Shown here: in pieces, positions 62,720-64,000 of the stretch
How positions within the stretch are numbered: position 1 is the first letter of the stretch
How the letters are laid out: every line of letters begins with the position of its first letter
From: Natrarchaeobius chitinivorans
Lineage (GTDB): Archaea; Halobacteriota; Halobacteria; Halobacteriales; Natrialbaceae
Assembly: GCF_003841505.1 (NCBI RefSeq)
Contig: NZ_REGA01000003.1
Coordinates: forward strand, 124,001 to 188,000
Length of the DNA: 64,000 bases
Direction of reading: 5' to 3'
Notes under the pieces: model-generated
What the model was told of the DNA's origin: nothing
Database searches by the model: none
The model's input: the letters and a program-made list of their open reading frames with translations, nothing else
Position numbers and translations under genes: made by a program

Positions 62720-64000
62720 TCACCGATCTGAACCTGTTTCTGGCCATCCTTCGGACTCTTCAGCCCAGCCACCGGTCCGATCACCGACGCCGAGTCGTTG
62801 CGGTGGGACGACGACGATGACGATCGTTCGTGACTCGAAAGCGATCGGTCTCGTCGAACCGACGTGGTCGCCGCCAAGCGTCACCCGCCCCTCTTCGCGG
62901 ACGTAGTTTTCACCCTGTACCGTCGACGGTGTTCCCGTATTCGACTCGAGTTCGAATCTGGCGTACTCACCTTTGACCTCGACGTCCCAGACGTTCGTCG
63001 TCGCGACCCACCCTTTGGGCAACGGAACGATCGGTAACCCCGCCGGAACGCGGTTCGGCGAGAGGTTGAAATCGCCATCTTCGTCCAACAAGCCACTCTC
63101 GTTGTTTCGCAACCAGTCGTGCTCGAGGTCGGCTTCGTCGATCGTTTCGTTCATTCGCTGGGCGACCACTTCCTCGCTTCGTTCCTCGAGTTCGTCGCGA
63201 ACGCTCTCGTTTAGATAATCGACGTTAGTCGTTTCGAACCCATCAACAGTAGTCTGATTTACTGCCTCGGTTAACGCGTAGTTGACGCTCGCACCTGCGT
63301 GTTGTTTGAACACCTCGCCGTTGTCGTAGGGGTTTTCGCCGTGGTTGTCGACGTCGATCTCCTCCCTGACGTGTCGTTCGACGTAATCAACTCCCTCTCC
63401 GCTCCCGAGCATCGCTGCCTGTTGACCCGGTGTTCCATCCCCAATTTCGTCGATTCCCTCGTCTACAAGGTATTCGGTTCGATCCTCGTCCAGGTCGATT
63501 CCGTGTTCTAACTTATTGAGTTCGCGGGTCGTTTCCAGAGCAAGATCGTTAATTTCCTCATCGACAGCTTCCTCCAGGTCCTCGTAGGCCTGTTCGTTGT
63601 CGACGAGTTTCTCGTCTTCTTCCTCGAGCAAAACGTCTGCCAACCTCGCAGCCTCGAGAAGTTCACCTGCCATTCGAAGCGTCAAAGCTGAATCGTCAGA
63701 TTCGAACAACCAACTCAAGATGTCCCCGATAACGCCGAGTTCCATCTCGTTGTACGGAATCGCGAACCAGTTGTTGTTCCGGGCTGCAAGCGGCGTGTGC
63801 GTCGCGTTGCCGGTCGCCGGCACCTCTTCGGCCTCGACCTGCTCGAGCGAGAGGTACGTCGGCGAGCCGGCGGGCGTATACTCCATCTCGTCGCTGTAAG
63901 GCGAGTCGACGGTCGCAGGTTCGTACTCCGTGTCGCCGCCGGCCACTTCGCGGGAGAAATCGCTGAGTCCCTCGAGGACGTCGTCACCGGCATCGAGTTC
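62720..64000 (-). CDS. Large haloarchaeal protein, DUF7286-like, 5' end outside window
   Basis: The frame is open to the window edge, giving the last 426 residues. The protein is very acidic, with coiled-coil-like helices (DVLLEEEDEKLVDNEQAYED, VRDELEERSEEVVAQRMNET). The conserved C-terminal part contains NLSPNRVPAGLPIVPLPKGW, WDVEVKGEYARFELES and RTIVIVVVPPQRLGVGDR. I recall this as a haloarchaeal surface or secretion-locus family (DUF7286), with low certainty. A GTG at 63946 is in frame, but the sequence before it also reads as protein, so the gene begins beyond 64000. Its 3' end converges with the propeller gene 44 bp away. Confidence 0.65.
   Translation of the reverse strand, partial: ELDAGDDVLEGLSDFSREVAGGDTEYEPATVDSPYSDEMEYTPAGSPTYLSLEQVEAEEVPATGNATHTPLAARNNNWFAIPYNEMELGVIGDILSWLFESDDSALTLRMAGELLEAARLADVLLEEEDEKLVDNEQAYEDLEEAVDEEINDLALETTRELNKLEHGIDLDEDRTEYLVDEGIDEIGDGTPGQQAAMLGSGEGVDYVERHVREEIDVDNHGENPYDNGEVFKQHAGASVNYALTEAVNQTTVDGFETTNVDYLNESVRDELEERSEEVVAQRMNETIDEADLEHDWLRNNESGLLDEDGDFNLSPNRVPAGLPIVPLPKGWVATTNVWDVEVKGEYARFELESNTGTPSTVQGENYVREEGRVTLGGDHVGSTRPIAFESRTIVIVVVPPQRLGVGDRTGGWAEESEGWPETGSDR

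Overview
The window is from a halophilic archaeon of the class Halobacteria, most likely a Natrinema/Haloterrigena-type genus (genus is inference). The grounds are a high-GC genome with GTC/GAC-rich codons, very acidic proteins, Tat-type lipoprotein signals (RR motif plus LAGC lipobox), leaderless genes with a TATA-like box about 25-30 nt before the start codon, F420/methanopterin-type enzymes (Mer, CofE), an archaeal eIF1/SUI1 and several small haloarchaeal families. No rRNA, tRNA, CRISPR array or intact insertion sequence was recognised.

Layout. (1) 0-12.5 kb is housekeeping: an MBL hydrolase, DUF5786 and DUF99 proteins, a family-4 uracil-DNA glycosylase, rhodanese, eIF1, a MoxR-DUF58-transglutaminase operon, a cold shock protein, small zinc and membrane proteins, Mer-CofE, and a TlpA/CcdA thiol-redox pair. 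(2) 12.6-18.2 kb holds hyuA-hyuB (ATP-dependent hydantoinase/oxoprolinase type) and a Nudix-like/eIF2B-like fusion. (3) 18.5-25.8 kb is a phosphate locus: a divergent AbrB-PhoU regulator, pstSCAB-phoU, a decayed regulator/ABC-ATPase chimera and a metallophosphoesterase; uvrB follows. (4) 28.4-39.3 kb is a visibly AT-richer island. It carries an IclR regulator, a hydantoin racemase, a cyclic amidohydrolase, an M20 carbamoylase, an aminotransferase and a ribose-type ABC importer, with a large regulatory region at 34.4-35.3 kb. (5) 39.4-46 kb has an MFS transporter, a MalEFG-type importer without an ATPase gene, and an IclR regulator. (6) 45.9-60.5 kb is a second catabolic locus: a MocA-like cytidylyltransferase, a dihydroorotase-family amidohydrolase, a molybdenum hydroxylase split over two convergent units (S-L and M-G), a cyclase-family metal hydrolase, UspA, a CocE esterase, an NCS2 nucleobase permease and a CaiB/BaiF CoA-transferase. 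(7) 61.4-64 kb has a PQQ-repeat lipoprotein and a large partial protein that runs off the window.

The main theme is uptake and opening of cyclic amides: hydantoins, oxidised purines or other N-heterocycles. Three separate ring-opening systems (HyuAB, the island amidohydrolase plus carbamoylase plus racemase, and the dihydroorotase-like enzyme next to a molybdenum hydroxylase) lie within about 40 kb, with their own importers and IclR regulators. Substrates cannot be read from sequence alone.

The strongest unexplained signal is a set of dispersed 80-110 nt self-complementary intergenic elements. Family 1 has seven copies; four of them begin exactly on the TGA stop codon of the upstream gene. 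Family 2 has 12-nt TATAGTAGCCAC-type ends and borders the AT-rich island. Family 3 has one copy. A duplicated palindrome array at 34.5-34.9 kb and paired 13-bp palindromes at 52.8 kb look like uncharacterised operators.
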